Positions 26,201 through 32,622 of a stretch of 64,000 nt of DNA are shown here, piece after piece. Positions within the stretch are counted from its first letter, which is position 1, and each line of letters begins with the position of its first letter. The DNA lies in contig OZ024900.1 in NCBI GenBank assembly GCA_964017195.1, positions 32,628,641 through 32,692,640 of the forward strand, given 5' to 3'. The DNA is from Siderastrea radians. Lineage: Eukaryota; Cnidaria; Anthozoa; Scleractinia; Rhizangiidae. A model generated the notes under the pieces. That model did no database searches. It had not been told where the DNA came from and worked only from the letters and a program-made list of their open reading frames with translations. The position numbers and the translations under genes are program-made.

Positions 26201-27511
26201 TGTCTCTATTTATCCTGATAAAAAACTGATCAGCTGAACATGCACAGAGGAACAGCTGGTATAAACCGGTGATCATCAATATAGATACTTAAATGATGAT
26301 AAAATCTCTCACGTAAATTTGGAATTCATTCCCATATTCAGTGAAATTGTGAAATAAATCTTATTTCAGATTCACTAAAAACGTAATGCTCCTCGATGTT
26401 ATACAATTTGAAAATGACTTTACTGAGGCCTCGAGCGTTACCCCTTAAGCTTCTAACGAAGATGTAACGCTCGAAACGTCAATTTTTAAAGTTTTTTTTT
26501 ACGTTAATTAATTTACCTTATATATCAACTGTACCTTATCAACACAGTTGATAAATCAAAATCTTCGCGTTTCATGTTTAACTTCCCTGTCGACGCATGC
26601 AGCACTATAGTCTCCCTAATGGCAAGTTGTCTTTTGTTAAAGACAACGTTTTGCCTGATAATCTGTTGCCCCCGCCTCGCGTAGCTAAGCTAGCTAAGCA
26701 TGTTAAATGTGGTGGGGAAATATTTCAGTATTTCAGTCCCTTTTTACCATCACTGATATGTACTTGGCCGATATGAGCAAGGGCGTGCTCTGATTGGGTA
26801 TGTATAAGCTTATCTACGAGTCGATTTCGTGGAATAACTGCGTATCATTCAATCTCTCAACAGCTCTTCGTATCCATGTGAGCCGTGAGTCTTACTCCAG
26901 GTTGGTGGAGCTGGGTGGATACTACCTGGAAGAAAGAGGACAAGTTCAAATCAAGGTTAGAACCAAACAACATTGGATTTAGAACAGTTTTCTAAAAAGG
27001 TGTCCCTGTTTACTGTGCAAAGAAGTATGGCAGCTTTCTAAACTCCTTCAGTCAGGTCTGCAAGACAGAGGCTGAGTAATGCGATGCGTGTGCGCTAGGC
27101 TCGTTCCCATTTGAAACACCGTAAAAGCTCGTCATCAGGGTCTTCGCACTTGAGTTTAAAGCAGTTCCTGATACCGCCCAAGAGAGTATTGTCCCAATGA
27201 AATTTTAAAAGAAAATAAATCTAACCGTCTAAAAACGCAAGGAAAATGCTTATCTGTATAACGTCCACCTCAACCAAAAACTATTTTTTAACTGGAAAAT
27301 CTATTGGACATTCTGAGCAATTTCAGTGTTTTTTATTCAGCCGTCTTCGTCAGCATTAATTCAGCTTCTTTTTTCAATCCCACAGAGACTCGGTCTAGTC
27401 ACAACCTATTGGCTGGTTGGAAAGGGAGGCTTCGACAAACCCCTACCCCACCCCCCTTTGGAAACATCAGAACCTTTCTTCGAGACTCTAGACGTCTACT
27501 ATGCCAGTTAA
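3474..27511 (+). CDS. Receptor guanylyl cyclase (natriuretic-peptide-receptor-like), 21 exons
   Basis: A single-pass plasma-membrane receptor expected to convert GTP to cGMP on binding a peptide ligand. Exons: 3474-4200, 5532-5833, 6967-7102, 7939-8070, 8821-8919, 9692-9773, 11363-11522, 12308-12433, 16325-16402, 17405-17509, 17827-17898, 18500-18668, 19178-19330, 19587-19758, 20283-20423, 22843-22966, 23458-23526, 24293-24467, 25651-25749, 26864-26955, 27386-27511. All phases match; the total is 3339 nt (1112 residues), normal for the family (about 1050-1100). Layout by residue: signal peptide 1-28, ANF-receptor domain about 45-440, transmembrane about 467-491, kinase-homology domain about 550-830, coiled linker about 838-884, cyclase about 886-1085. 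Metal-binding aspartates D911 and D955 and the purine-selecting E951 and C1023 are present. Unusual: H1030 replaces the catalytic Asn, K1034 replaces the catalytic Arg, and intron 18 appears to be GC-AG. The closest named relatives from memory are NPR-A/NPR-B; orthology is not established. Confidence 0.93.
4657..5092. repeat. Hairpin element with extra tandem copies of one arm
   Basis: In cyclase intron 1. The left arm (4657 to about 4745, TTGAACCGGTTGTTGTTGTC...) is the reverse complement of 4770-4858. Two further tandem copies of the right arm follow, about 4880-4978 and 5000-5092, each carrying AAAAGTC...TTCCCCAAAATCGAAAT with small differences. Spurious antisense frames here repeat the same peptide. 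Confidence 0.8.
5110..5134. repeat. Isolated end of the GTATATACCAAA-type MITE
   Basis: TTATCCACTGGTTTGGTATATAC matches the right terminal repeat of elements at 16975-17111 and 24591-24756. No left partner is visible nearby. Confidence 0.5.
5532..5833 (+). CDS. Cyclase exon 2: ANF-receptor domain, middle
   Basis: Acceptor TTTACCAG at 5530-5531. With the split codon from exon 1 it reads [31 protein letters not shown], the conserved region after the linker of ANF receptors. It ends DESEQ|GTGAGA, phase 0. Confidence 0.93.
5834..6966. other. Cyclase intron 2, no recognised element
   Basis: No coding or RNA feature recognised. Contains a G-rich run with scattered C/A at about 6703-6728. Confidence 0.5.
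6967..7102 (+). CDS. Cyclase exon 3: ANF-receptor domain
   Basis: Reads [20 protein letters not shown] then [15 protein letters not shown], matching the YDAV.LYA.AL and FEG motifs of natriuretic receptor ectodomains. Acceptor TTAACAG, donor GAAG|GTATGT, phases 0 to 1. Confidence 0.93.
7505..7705 (-). mobile_element. tRNA-headed SINE (Thr-like head), intron 3
   Basis: The head, 7636-7705 read on the minus strand, has acceptor GGCTTGT pairing with GCAAGCC, A box TTAGCTCAATTGG, B box GGTTCGAATCC and loop CCGGTAT (would-be anticodon GGT with unusual C33). The tail 7505-7635 shares CAACTGC.TAAGTTG, ..CTGCGA.GATCTTC and CCGCAGTTCAAATATATGA with the elements at 31235-31640, so this is one SINE family inserted antisense to the cyclase gene. 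Confidence 0.75.
7939..8070 (+). CDS. Cyclase exon 4: ANF-receptor domain, membrane-proximal
   Basis: Acceptor CCATCAG at 7937-7938. Reads [19 protein letters not shown] then GGFNLR; the VRID..GDR.PDYSL pattern is the conserved membrane-proximal strand of these receptors. Donor AGAG|GTAGGC. Phases 1 to 1. Confidence 0.92.
8567..8721. mobile_element. Hairpin MITE, TAGCCTGCGTA ends
   Basis: In intron 4. The left arm TAGCCTGCGTATCAAAGGCG is mirrored by ...GCGCCTGCTACGCAGGCTA. Arms of about 55 bp run inward through GTGTTGGGGA and its complement TTCCCAACA. Related hairpin at 27652-27771. Confidence 0.8.
8821..8919 (+). CDS. Cyclase exon 5: end of ectodomain
   Basis: Reads [20 protein letters not shown] followed by GWENELC, a near-signature of receptor cyclase ectodomains (W.GG..PP.D.P.CG). 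Acceptor TTTTATACAG, donor AAAG|GTGAGA. Phases 1 to 1. Confidence 0.93.
8971..9450 (-). repeat. Tandem array of a ~105-bp repeat
   Basis: In intron 5. AAAGTACTGCTCAGTAGCTT recurs at a spacing of about 105 bp in about four to five units, with decayed units at the right end. The same unit in opposite orientation forms arrays at 22440-22790 and 53530-53790. Confidence 0.85.
9692..9773 (+). CDS. Cyclase exon 6: transmembrane segment
   Basis: Phase selects the acceptor CTTCCTAG (AG at 9690-9691) over CGGCCAG a few bases on. Reads [20 protein letters not shown] then MFFAIIR, a single hydrophobic helix followed by the basic stop-transfer RKLRY of exon 7. Donor ATAAG|GTATTT, phase 2. Confidence 0.9.
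10301..10808. mobile_element. CTTTAAGCCCC MITE expanded by internal 101-bp tandem repeats
   Basis: In intron 6. The left end ACTTTAAGCCCC and right end GGGGCTTAAAGGG form the terminal inverted repeat. Inside, a 101-bp unit starting ATGACTTGTCTTGATGTG occurs at 10401, 10502, 10603 and 10704, nearly identical. Single-unit relatives lie at 2388, 2951, 15978 and 44866. Confidence 0.85.
11363..11522 (+). CDS. Cyclase exon 7: juxtamembrane and start of kinase-homology domain
   Basis: Reads [20 protein letters not shown], the conserved cytoplasmic start (RKL..E.EL....W.I...D), then HAHIV. Strong acceptor TTTCTTTCAG. Donor TTGTG|GTAAGG, phase 0. Confidence 0.92.
11523..12307. other. Cyclase intron 7, no recognised element
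   Basis: I see no repeat, RNA or coding signal here that I can support. Confidence 0.4.
12308..12433 (+). CDS. Cyclase exon 8: serine/threonine-rich kinase-domain insert
   Basis: Open throughout in the phase (0) demanded by its neighbours. Hydrophilic: [20 protein letters not shown], ending TTEGYYQ before donor CAG|GTAAGT. It lies before the kinase Lys strand, where receptor cyclases vary most. The acceptor ATTAAG follows a moderate pyrimidine tract. Confidence 0.8.
12445..14059. mobile_element. 1.6-kb palindrome (foldback element) with TTAA ends
   Basis: In intron 8. TTAAGGTGTTTCGATACA at the left end and its complement TGTATCGAAACACCTTAA at the right bound two long near-identical inverted arms meeting near 13250. 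Antisense frames of about 106 residues in each arm (12445-12765 minus, 13738-14070 plus) are almost the same peptide, confirming high arm identity; I do not consider them genes. TTAA at both edges suggests a TTAA-targeting DNA transposon relative; no transposase is seen. The left end lies 11 bases after the exon 8 donor. Confidence 0.85.
14141..14688. mobile_element. Inverted-repeat element with nested hairpins
   Basis: Outer 24-bp inverted repeats, 14141-14164 and 14665-14688 (TAGTATAATTGCTCAGGTGA...). Inside lie a long hairpin 14207-14340 (TTAGTTGTTTCGGTGTGA... with its complement) and a short one near 14552-14580 (ATAATCACC/GGTGATTAT). Immediately right of the 1.6-kb palindrome. Confidence 0.8.
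14713..14790. repeat. Small hairpin
   Basis: CGAATATTGTGCAATAATTC pairs with the strand ending CCACAATATTCACTTCG around a central GACTTCGTCTC. Probably another foldback element or a fragment of the neighbouring one. Confidence 0.6.
15003..15480 (+). pseudogene. Frameshifted remnant of an acidic, serine-rich protein gene
   Basis: Three overlapping frames read on from each other. [20 protein letters not shown]... opens at 15003 and ends in SSSEAG at about 15178. The next frame continues [20 protein letters not shown] to about 15345. The third gives [19 protein letters not shown]. Two frameshifts would join them. The acidic Ser-rich start followed by a basic stretch resembles N-termini of transposases or nuclear proteins, but I do not recognise the family. 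Sense-oriented in cyclase intron 8. Confidence 0.4.
15978..16186. mobile_element. Degenerate CCCTTTAAGCCCC MITE
   Basis: Begins AACCCCTTAATCCCTG and ends TTAGGGCTTAAAG. The interior (GTTCTCCATATATTTCT, GATGATCACCTTCTTTATTCTCATCAC) matches the family in the orientation of the 2388 copy. Confidence 0.6.
16325..16402 (+). CDS. Cyclase exon 9: kinase-homology domain, Lys strand
   Basis: Reads [20 protein letters not shown] then LIELKQ. K595 in VAVK matches the ATP-binding lysine of kinases, kept in most receptor cyclase pseudokinases. Acceptor GTTTTCAG, donor CAG|GTATTA, phase 0 both sides. Confidence 0.9.
16590..16860. repeat. Imperfect tandem repeat (~75-80 bp)
   Basis: GATTGGCT...CATTGTCTA..GTAGACATT.ACTGCGTTCT recurs about three to four times with changes in intron 9; a partial unit may reach left to about 16440. 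Confidence 0.6.
16975..17111. mobile_element. MITE with GTATATACCAAA ends
   Basis: Starts GTATATACCAAATCGGTGGAT and ends ATCCACTGGTTTGGTATAT. The interior contains GGATAGCCAGCACCAAATAG, also in the 24591 copy. Related ends at 5110 and 28165. Confidence 0.75.
17176..17207. repeat. (AAAT)n microsatellite
   Basis: About eight tandem AAAT units in intron 9. Confidence 0.9.
17405..17509 (+). CDS. Cyclase exon 10: kinase-homology domain
   Basis: Reads [20 protein letters not shown] then YCKKGSLQ, matching the conserved L.HENL..FIGAC and YC.KGSLQ of receptor cyclases. Acceptor TCAAAAG, donor CAG|GTCTGC. Confidence 0.93.
17827..17898 (+). CDS. Cyclase exon 11: kinase-homology domain
   Basis: Reads [20 protein letters not shown] then DIAA; matches the (D/E)(V/I)L.N.E.K.D..FK.S...DI pattern. 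Acceptor TTGTCCACAG, donor GCG|GTGAGT, phase 0. Confidence 0.92.
18500..18668 (+). CDS. Cyclase exon 12: pseudokinase catalytic loop
   Basis: Reads [24 protein letters not shown] replaces the HRDL of active kinases, removing the catalytic base, as is normal in receptor cyclases. D706 in TDWGL sits at the DFG position. Acceptor TTTGCAG, donor GCTG|GTAGGT, phase 1. Confidence 0.93.
19178..19330 (+). CDS. Cyclase exon 13: kinase-homology domain, APE region
   Basis: Reads LLWTAPEHI then [20 protein letters not shown], the conserved LLWTAPE and GDVYS.AIILQE motifs. Acceptor CCAATCAG, donor AAAG|GTAGGA, phase 1 to 1. Confidence 0.93.
19587..19758 (+). CDS. Cyclase exon 14: end of kinase-homology domain
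   Basis: Reads [20 protein letters not shown] then [13 protein letters not shown] and RLKKISG. PPFRP, CW..DP..RP.F and R.K.I are family motifs. Donor GGCAG|GTAAAC, phase 2. Confidence 0.93.
20283..20423 (+). CDS. Cyclase exon 15: coiled-coil linker
   Basis: Reads [20 protein letters not shown] then [19 protein letters not shown], the dimerising signalling helix between pseudokinase and cyclase domains. It ends NRLLPP, where most relatives have RLLP(R/K)SVA. Donor CACC|GTAAGT, phase 2. Confidence 0.93.
20440..20705. repeat. Tandem repeat (~115-120 bp), about 2.3 units
   Basis: In intron 15. CTCTGATTGGTTC....ACACTAAGCTATC...TTCTGCTTCAAGGCTTGCC and CCTCTGGATATGAG recur with divergence. Confidence 0.65.
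21060..21600 (-). mobile_element. Penelope-like element 3' fragment with GIY-YIG domain
   Basis: Minus-strand frame 21246-21545 (100 residues) reads [20 protein letters not shown] then NEHRR, the GIY-YIG endonuclease signature (YIG....L..R..EH) found at the C-terminus of Penelope-like retroelements. The reverse transcriptase is absent, so this is a 5'-truncated copy, antisense inside cyclase intron 15. Downstream on the minus strand (21067-21111) lies a CTGATGA...GAAA hammerhead-like motif. Confidence 0.8.
21067..21111 (-). ncRNA. Hammerhead-ribozyme-like motif of the Penelope-like element
   Basis: Read on the minus strand: CTGATGA, one extra A, stem GACTGG, loop TATTGG, stem CCAGTC, then GAAATATT. 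This matches the hammerhead core CUGANGA-stem II-GAAA except for the unpaired A. Penelope-like elements are known to carry hammerheads. The motif at 48155-48183 has the same design with a different but complementary stem. Confidence 0.45.
21595..22060. repeat. Inverted-repeat-rich stretch
   Basis: CTCCGCCTTTTA near 21753 is mirrored by TAAAAGGCGGAG near 21858, and the CACGTGAC motif occurs near 21620, 21803 and 21976. Probably a decayed foldback element; borders uncertain. Confidence 0.4.
22440..22790 (+). repeat. Tandem array of the ~105-bp repeat
   Basis: AAGCTACTGAGCAGTACTTT occurs at 22461, 22566 and 22671, exactly 105 bp apart, with a decayed unit after. Opposite orientation to the array at 8971-9450. 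Confidence 0.85.
22843..22966 (+). CDS. Cyclase exon 16: start of catalytic domain, metal site 1
   Basis: Reads [20 protein letters not shown] then [16 protein letters not shown]911 of FSDIVGFT is the first metal-binding aspartate. Acceptor TTTATCAG, donor GAG|GTAAGC. Confidence 0.95.
23458..23526 (+). CDS. Cyclase exon 17
   Basis: Reads [20 protein letters not shown] then VYK, matching the family pattern (V.LLNDLYT.FD.II..FDVYK) apart from DLNVAFDE. Acceptor ACTTGCCAG, donor AAG|GTATGT. Confidence 0.93.
24293..24467 (+). CDS. Cyclase exon 18: metal site 2; ends at a GC donor
   Basis: Reads [20 protein letters not shown] then [11 protein letters not shown]951 selects guanine and D955 is the second metal-binding aspartate. 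The frame needs the exon to end at 24467 (codon G|GG), which puts GCATCG at the donor. The nearest GT (ATC|GTAACA) would leave exon 19 out of phase. Acceptor TGTTCTAG. Confidence 0.85.
24591..24756. mobile_element. MITE with GTATATACCAA ends
   Basis: GTATATACCAATCAATTGGA at the left and CCACGGGTTTGGTATATAC at the right, with the interior GGATAGCCAGCACCAAATAG shared with 16975-17111. In intron 18. Confidence 0.75.
24759..25063. mobile_element. Perfect-looking hairpin MITE
   Basis: Directly abuts the previous element. Ends AATTCAATAAAGGTTGCTTT and the complementary AAAGCAACCTTTATTGAATT. A central palindrome around 24945 (GAGGCAATTTCGGGCAG / CTGCCCGAAATTGCCTC) continues outward as long arms. 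Spurious frames occur on both strands. Confidence 0.85.
25651..25749 (+). CDS. Cyclase exon 19: catalytic loop with altered Asn and Arg
   Basis: Reads [20 protein letters not shown] then [13 protein letters not shown]. Relatives have FGDTVN.ASRMES. C1023 is kept, but D1027 to His, N1030 to His and R1034 to Lys remove the Asn and Arg that position and stabilise the reacting phosphate. Acceptor TTCCTTCAG, donor CTGC|GTAAGT. Confidence 0.92.
26440..26500 (+). ncRNA. Possible decayed hammerhead-like motif
   Basis: TCTAACGAAGATGTAACGCTCGAAACGTC-type sequence (about 26452-26481) resembles the CTGACGA...CGAAAC core found near Penelope-like element ends, but the CTGA is CTAA and the stem is weak. 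Intron 19, no coding remnant nearby. Confidence 0.2.
26864..26955 (+). CDS. Cyclase exon 20: end of catalytic domain
   Basis: Reads [20 protein letters not shown] then [17 protein letters not shown]..(S/T)Y and ERG.V.IK are conserved. Acceptor CTCAACAG, donor AAG|GTTAGA. Confidence 0.93.
27386..27511 (+). CDS. Cyclase exon 21: terminal exon
   Basis: Reads [20 protein letters not shown], the usual TYWL.G..GF..PLP ending, then a short acidic tail ending DVYYAS and TAA at 27509-27511. The usual K.KG at the exon junction is K|RLG here. Acceptor AATCCCACAG. Confidence 0.92.
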   Translation, partial: RLGLVTTYWLVGKGGFDKPLPHPPLETSEPFFETLDVYYAS

Positions 27512-27651
27512 AGAACCTGAGTTACCGATAACTTGCTCAGTAGCTTTTTAAGTAAAATACAAAATGAAATATATTTACACTTTAATTAGGTATCAACTGG
27601 GTTGACAACGAGGTAATGAGGTAAATTCACCACTGTGAGAGTTATAAATAA

Positions 27652-27771
27652 GCCTGTGTAGTAAGCGTTTCCGTAGGTTTTTCCACACCTTTGCAATTTT
27701 TGCGCCGCTAAAAAGCGAAAAATGTTCTTCAAACGTGTGGGATGGCCTACGGAAACGCTTGCTACGCAGGC
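27652..27771. mobile_element. Hairpin MITE
   Basis: GCCTGTGTAGTAAGCGTTTC at the left is complementary, with few mismatches, to GAAACGCTTGCTACGCAGGC at the right. Ends resemble 8567-8721. Confidence 0.75.
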
Positions 27772-28164
27772 AAATTATATGTGAACTCGACTGGTATCTA
27801 ATTCACTTGATAATGTTTCTCTCGCCCACTGAGACAGCACCACAGCTTCTAAGAAAACTTATCTATTGATAAAATATTTACACTCACCAGAATTTTTGTC
27901 GTAATTTCTGTGAACTCATTGAAAGCTAAAACACAGCAAAAGGTAACTTTGTTATTATTGGCTAAACTAACAGTTTCCAATGGAATGCAATTTCGTTATG
28001 ATGTTTTGACGGAACTTCATAATTTGAGAACCGTTGTGGTGTTAGGCTAACCTAGTTATATCTATTTTCCACCCATTTTAAGTCTAAAAAGATTTGGAAT
28101 AGTTTGTAACGGTACATCTTTGTTTTTTTCCACGTTATTTCTTTTAAGAAAATTTTCCCTTAAT

Positions 28165-28288
28165 TATATACCACACATGTGAATAATTTTCGCGCGCTAT
28201 GATTGGCTACTCAAACTTGATATACTATTCCGAGTTTGAGTGGCCAATCAGAGCGTGCGAAAAACATTCCACTGGTTTGGTGCATACT
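28165..28288. mobile_element. MITE, GTATATACCAAA family
   Basis: TATATACCACACATGTGAAT at the left, ATTCCACTGGTTTGGTGCATA at the right. The inner arms GCGCTATGATTGGCTACTCA and GAGTGGCCAATCAGAGCG are complementary. Confidence 0.65.
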
Positions 28289-29677
28289 AACATTTGTTAT
28301 TCATCTAAATGCAAAGCAATGGTCGTGTTCTGCAAGTTTTTGCCCATTTATTAGAATGGAAAACAACTTTTTGGGACTGGCTATTCACCTGCGTGGTAAT
28401 AAAAGTATTTAAAATGAAATATTTGTTGCTTTCGCAGTTTTTTTTTCGGGCTGATTTACTGCACTTTTGGCGCTTGAATTACATTCGACGCTTCTGAAAT
28501 GCGACGTAAAAGTTGAACCTACTGTTAGCAAACACGCTATATTTTCACGTACCTATTTGCAACTGTATTATAAAGGTATAGAACAAAACTACTTTATTAA
28601 AAAAAAACCGTTGCACTTTTTGTACATACCTTGGATGAATAAAGTTAGTATACTCGTACATGCCTTTGTCGAATTTTTATGTTTTTTTTAATACCTCTAA
28701 GAACGATAAAATGACCAAGGAGCCGGAATGTTTTTTAGAACTTGGACACAAATACTAACAGCGTCAATAACAATCAGTCATATCTAAGCCCCACCCCACC
28801 ATCTCTATAATAAATTTAATAGGGAGTTTTTCAAAAACCGTTCCCAACCGCTTGACTTACTACCTTTGACTTGAAAAAACGTCTTAACTTCCCTCCAATT
28901 AAACTTATAAGGAGTTGTGATATCATTTACACCGAAACCTTTTAAAAGTCGACAGTCGTCTTAGAACAAACGGGCATTAGGTCCGAGGGGAGTGTGTGGG
29001 CTGCAACTACCCCTATTTTAGACTAGCAACAGTTGCCCTATTTTCGTCAGGTCCTATATGTGAGCGGGAATGAATAAATTGTGCAATCCAAAACGGGAAG
29101 GCATTGGGGGGAGGATATTCAAAATGCAAGAAATATACGGAAAAGGTCGTTAATTGTTATAAAAACATTACCGCCTCATGTTTCCTTCCTTATGAAAATG
29201 GCAAAAACGAAAACCAAACCCTAAGCTAGTATATTCAGTAACAGAGTAATACAAGTGCTTGGAGAAAGGAAAAAGAAAATCACCCAACTTCTCCAACTGA
29301 AAGACGACTAAAAACTGAATTGTATGATAAACTGGCAGGAAAAACTGTAACAACCTAAAATTACACTTATGACAGGGACATTCACAAAGCATGGAGCAAT
29401 TTGGAAGGAAAATGTACGGCAATGTTTTATAATTATTCAAATTACAGATAAGCTCGTTAATTTATTCATTATTCATTTTTTTCTGCACCTATGGCACGAG
29501 GTTAGCGAAGCAAACCGCGAGAGCAAAATGTAATATAGCAGTCAGTTTATTTCGCTGAAAATGTTTAGTAACAGTTTTAAGCGCTAGTAATATATGTTTG
29601 TAACAAGGAAAAAGGTTTGCTAAGTCAGCTTGAGAGCCAAACCCCTGTCTCTGTAAAAAGCATTTGCTCTCAAATCA

Positions 29678-32622
29678 ATGGATCACCATAACGAACGGCA
29701 ACGTGTTCTTCAATCTTCAGGTAAGATAGCTGTAATATGGTTCGAATGTTCTCCATTGAATTCATGACATTTATTGAAGTTCGTATGTTAAAATGGTTAA
29801 CGGTTGACGGCCAAAAAGTAACATACCGTCGCTTGACAGTGTTATTGGCCTTCCTTTGTTATCGGAGGTTAAATTCTCAGCCATGTTTGGCACTTGCATT
29901 TTATGCATTTAATTAGTAACCATTTTGTACGCTTCGAGAAATAAACCGACTGACGCGATAGACAGTTCCTCAATCTTCACTACCAATGGCGACTAGCGAC
30001 TTGTAAATCATGTCACCTTTATAAATATCTAGATCCCCTTATGACCCATGGCACTTCACAACAAATATTTTGAATTATTTCGTTCTGCTTGTAAATTTTC
30101 GAATATTGCTTTTTCCTTTGCATTGTGTCTCTATGCGTCCTCTCAAGTTTGTGTAGTGAGGACAATAATCCATACGATCTTTCAATTGGTTATTCTTCAT
30201 GAGTAAGTATCGCGAGGTACGTGTTGTAAGAATGATTCGCTTTTCTAAGAACAATGTTTGCATTTATTTTATTTGGGAGAAGTTACAATATAGAATAGAC
30301 GTTTCCTTTAAAACAAAATTTAGGAATTTGAAGTTGGCCAAAATATATGATTTGTCTGAGTGTTCAAGCCACAAAATTTACGTGAGGGGTCCACCACTCC
30401 CTTTGTTTTCTGTTTTTTTTCCTTTAGAAACATTTCCCTATTATCAAAGTCCGTGTTTTTTGTACTAAAATATTAATTTTTTTTTTGATTTCCCTCTTCC
30501 ATTTCATTACTTCGATAGCTCTATTGTAATAAAAAGCGTCACTAATGTTATGTTTTGATAACTGTGAGTCACTCTCTTTGGCTTCCCAACCCCATGATCT
30601 TTATTTCGGGGGAGGAGGGAAACTTGCCGGCTTTTCTCTAACGTTTTAGGGCTAGCATTTTATTATGTTTCTAAATAAAAACAGACTGTGTCCCTTTCCA
30701 GGTAAAATTAGCCTTAACTGGGAAAACACAACAGACTGAAGCCATCGACCTCAACATAACGCATTTTAATAGATGAGATTTGGTACGTAAAATACATAAG
30801 TCAAATGTGTTGCATTAATGTAAACCAGTTTTTTTAAGGTTTAAAGTAGGAATAGGGCGCTGGGTTTAGGGATCAGATCTTAAAAAGAGGACTGATATAT
30901 CAGATATTTTGGCCCCAAATGGAGATATTGTTTTGAGAACTGGAGTAAACCCCTTGCCCCACGAAAACGGTCTGACGAGAGGATAGAGAGCGGAGGCCTT
31001 TTGTACCTTTTCTTAGGTTTTAATTTTTCTTCTAAAGCTTTGATTTTGTATTAGCAGTTCAAGTCAATCACGGTAATGAACATTTCTTCACAAGTTTTTT
31101 CTTAGCTTCACTGCGATGATCTTCATATAATTCTATCTTTATCCGCAGTTCAAATATATGATTATTTCATATATTCATATTCATTTCTCCATCTACGGAA
31201 TAAATACGAACTCACAATTGACCAGCTCCCAGTTGGCTTGACAGCTCAGGTGGTTATAGCGCTGCACCGGTATCGCAGAGGTCATGGGTTCGATTCCCGT
31301 TCAAGCCTGAATTCTTTCAGGTTTCTTCTTTTCAACTGCTTAAGTTGAAACAGCTTCACTGCGATGATCTTCATATAATTCTATCTTTATCCGCAGTTCA
31401 AATATATGATTATTTCATATATTCATATTCATTTCTCCATCTACGGGATAAATACGAACTCACAATTGACCAGCTCCCAGTTGGCTTGACAGCTCAGGTG
31501 GTTAGAGCGCTGCACCGGTATCGCAGAGGACACGGGGTTCGATTCCCGTTCAAGCCTGAATTTTTTCAGGTTTCTTCTTTTCAACCACTTAAGTTGAAAC
31601 AGCTTCACTGCGATGGTCTTCATATAATTCTATCTTTTTTCTCTCTCCAGGTAAAAGTTCGCGAACACATAAACAGAAACTCAACAGAGGCGACATATTA
31701 ACTCACACCATTGCATTGCTTTAAAAAGGTGAGACTTTTTTTACGGCTAGCATTTTATTATGTTTGTAAGCAAAAGCAGGCAACATGTCTAAACAAGAAC
31801 TGTCTCTTCCTAGGTTAAAATAACCTTGAATGGGAAAAACGCAACAGAGCTTAACAACCTTAACATAGCACATTTTATGAGGTGAGACTTGGTACAGAAC
31901 TTCAAAAATTGGCTTTAAGATTGAGTCAGTTCTGTTTAGGTTTAAAGTAGGTATAGGGCGCTGTGTTTAGGTATCAGATCTGAAAACTGAAAAAGGGGAA
32001 CGACATATTAGATAGTTTGGCCCCAAACAGAGATATTGTTTTGAGAACTGGGGTAAGCCCCTTGCCCCCTAAAACGTCCGACAAAAGAATGTACGTTTTC
32101 TGAGTTTTCATTTTTCTTCTGACGCTTTGATTTTGTATCAGCAGTTCAAGTAAAACACGTTAACAAGCATTTCTTAACAAGTTTTTTTTTCTCTCTCTCC
32201 AGGTAAATGTTCGCGAACATATAAACAGAAACTCAACAGAGGTGACGTAACCTACACCCCTGCATTCCTTGAAAAGGTGAGACTTCAAATTGTAATCGAA
32301 TCCATATTGTGATCAAATGGTAGCTAGTTTTGTTTAGGCGGGGAGTAGAGAGGGGCCAAAATTGTCATTTTGGTTCCAAACAGGGGTAGTGTACCTACTA
32401 AGTGGGAACCCCAACCCCCTTTCCCCTCCCAAAACAAATTCCTACGAGGAGGGAGGGGAAAAGTAGTGGGGGGTGGGGGAGGTAATGGGGATCTCTTTAT
32501 CTTCTCTTTTATAGTTTTAACTTAAATGCCGAGCATTTCTTCATGTAATATTATTTTGTATCTCTTTAAAGACACACATGAATGGCAGAAAGGGAAACAA
32601 GAAAGCATCCACCTCAACGTAA
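29678..32622 (+). CDS. Possible small three-exon gene of unknown function
   Basis: Exon 1, 29678-29720 (MDHHNERQRVLQSS, donor CAG|GTAAGA, phase 1); exon 2, 32203-32276 (GKCSRTYKQKLNRGDVTYTP then AFLEK, after a strong pyrimidine tract ending CCAG, donor AAG|GTGAGA); exon 3, 32572-32622 (THMNGRKGNKKASTST, TAA). Phases agree and give 55 residues, basic and hydrophilic, with no family I recognise. Copies of exon 2 and of similar exon-like blocks nearby carry stops. It could instead be a noncoding RNA or the start of a longer gene. Confidence 0.3.
31235..31308 (+). tRNA. tRNA-like SINE head, copy 1
   Basis: The 7-bp acceptor GGCTTGA/TCAAGCC is perfect. A box ACAGCTCAGGTGG, B box GGTTCGATTCC. Loop CCGGTAT gives GGT, nominally threonine, with C at position 33 instead of the invariant U, so a translation role is unlikely. 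Confidence 0.6.
31483..31557 (+). tRNA. tRNA-like SINE head, copy 2
   Basis: Same acceptor, A box and loop as copy 1; B box GGTTCGATTCC with an extra G before it (ACACGGGG). Differs from copy 1 at a few sites only. Confidence 0.6.

Larger units (their letters stand above)
27512..29677. other. Intergenic sequence after the cyclase gene
   Basis: No convincing exon. Holds hairpin 27652-27771 and a MITE at 28165-28288. AATAAA near 28636 is too far from the stop to assign as the polyadenylation signal with confidence. Confidence 0.4.
31104..31640 (+). mobile_element. Tandem tRNA-headed SINEs, ~248-bp period
   Basis: AGCTTCACTGCGATG.TCTTC recurs at 31104, 31352 and 31601. Two complete heads (31235-31308, 31483-31557) sit between tails; the third unit is cut after the first bases of its tail. 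Same family as 7505-7705. Confidence 0.85.

Noticed and set aside
31345..31701. 118-residue plus frame across the SINE array
   Set aside because: Read-through of SINE copies; contains the tRNA-like head.
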